NCBI GenBank assembly: GCA_910585415.1
Contig: CAJUDT010000126.1
Span: forward strand, 1 to 5,086
Reading direction: 5' to 3'
Origin: an uncultured Flavonifractor sp.
GTDB taxonomy: Bacteria > Bacillota > Clostridia > Oscillospirales > Oscillospiraceae
Length of the DNA stretch: 5,086 bases
Below are positions 4,989 to 5,086 of this stretch, in pieces; position 1 is the first letter of the stretch; each line of letters opens with the position of its first letter. The notes below the pieces were generated by a model. It ran no database searches and was not told the origin of the DNA. It saw only the letters and a program-made list of their open reading frames with translations. The translations under genes were made by a program, and so were the position numbers.

Positions 4989-5086
4989 ACCCGGGGTCGG
5001 GGGGCGGCGGTGGAGATACGGGGTCTGCAAACCCTTTAGTTGCTACCCGCCGTTTTAGCCTCCGCCCTCAATACTTCGGCCATTGG
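4989..5086. other. Right edge, no assignable gene; short open frame on the minus strand
   Basis: After the hairpins comes a G-rich stretch (4991-5010), then a small stem GGGTT/GACCC seen on the minus strand around 5021-5034. On the minus strand a frame is open from the window edge (5086) to a TAA at 5036-5038, reading PLAEVLRAEAKTAGSN. It could be the end of a convergent gene, but 16 codons are too few to judge in GC-rich DNA, and it may equally be part of a longer repeat. There is no sign of a whiA start, RNA gene or promoter. Confidence 0.3.

Overview
The window looks like chromosomal DNA from a GC-rich, low-motility-of-synteny clostridium, most likely a gut Oscillospiraceae-type Firmicute (relatives of Oscillibacter or Flavonifractor). 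This rests on the high GC by eye, strong AGGAGG-type ribosome binding sites, and the murB-rapZ-yvcK gene order typical of Gram-positive bacteria. The genus is inference.

Layout. Bases 1-97 hold one copy of a palindromic repeat. Bases 115-1852 carry a leftward two-gene operon: a GNAT acyltransferase of the YhhY/AaaT type, then, one base after its stop, a YafY-type HTH/WYL transcriptional regulator. The regulator's reading frame runs on without a stop into a small zinc-ribbon protein that still has its own strong ribosome binding site and a possible promoter and operator. Bases 1853-2027 are a divergent intergenic region with one readable promoter per direction. Bases 2028-4866 carry a rightward operon murB, rapZ (yvcJ) and yvcK with 18-nt and 13-nt gaps. 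Bases 4884-4979 hold the second copy of the repeat, in inverted orientation to the first. The last 107 bases have no gene that can be assigned confidently.

How it works together. MurB makes UDP-MurNAc from UDP-GlcNAc-enolpyruvate. RapZ-family and YvcK-family proteins are known in other bacteria to respond to amino-sugar or UDP-sugar status, so this operon joins a peptidoglycan precursor enzyme to two regulators of envelope carbon flow. The usual fourth gene, whiA, is not directly downstream. The leftward operon appears unrelated in function (small-molecule acylation plus a one-component regulator).

The most unusual signal is the repeat pair. Each copy lies 17 nt after a stop codon and in the same sense relative to the gene it follows. 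Each has a perfect 12-bp stem closed by a GNRA tetraloop. The only two differences in the 55-nt core form a compensatory base-pair change between the loop and a tetranucleotide downstream of the stem. This suggests a selected structured element at gene 3' ends rather than a decaying random repeat.
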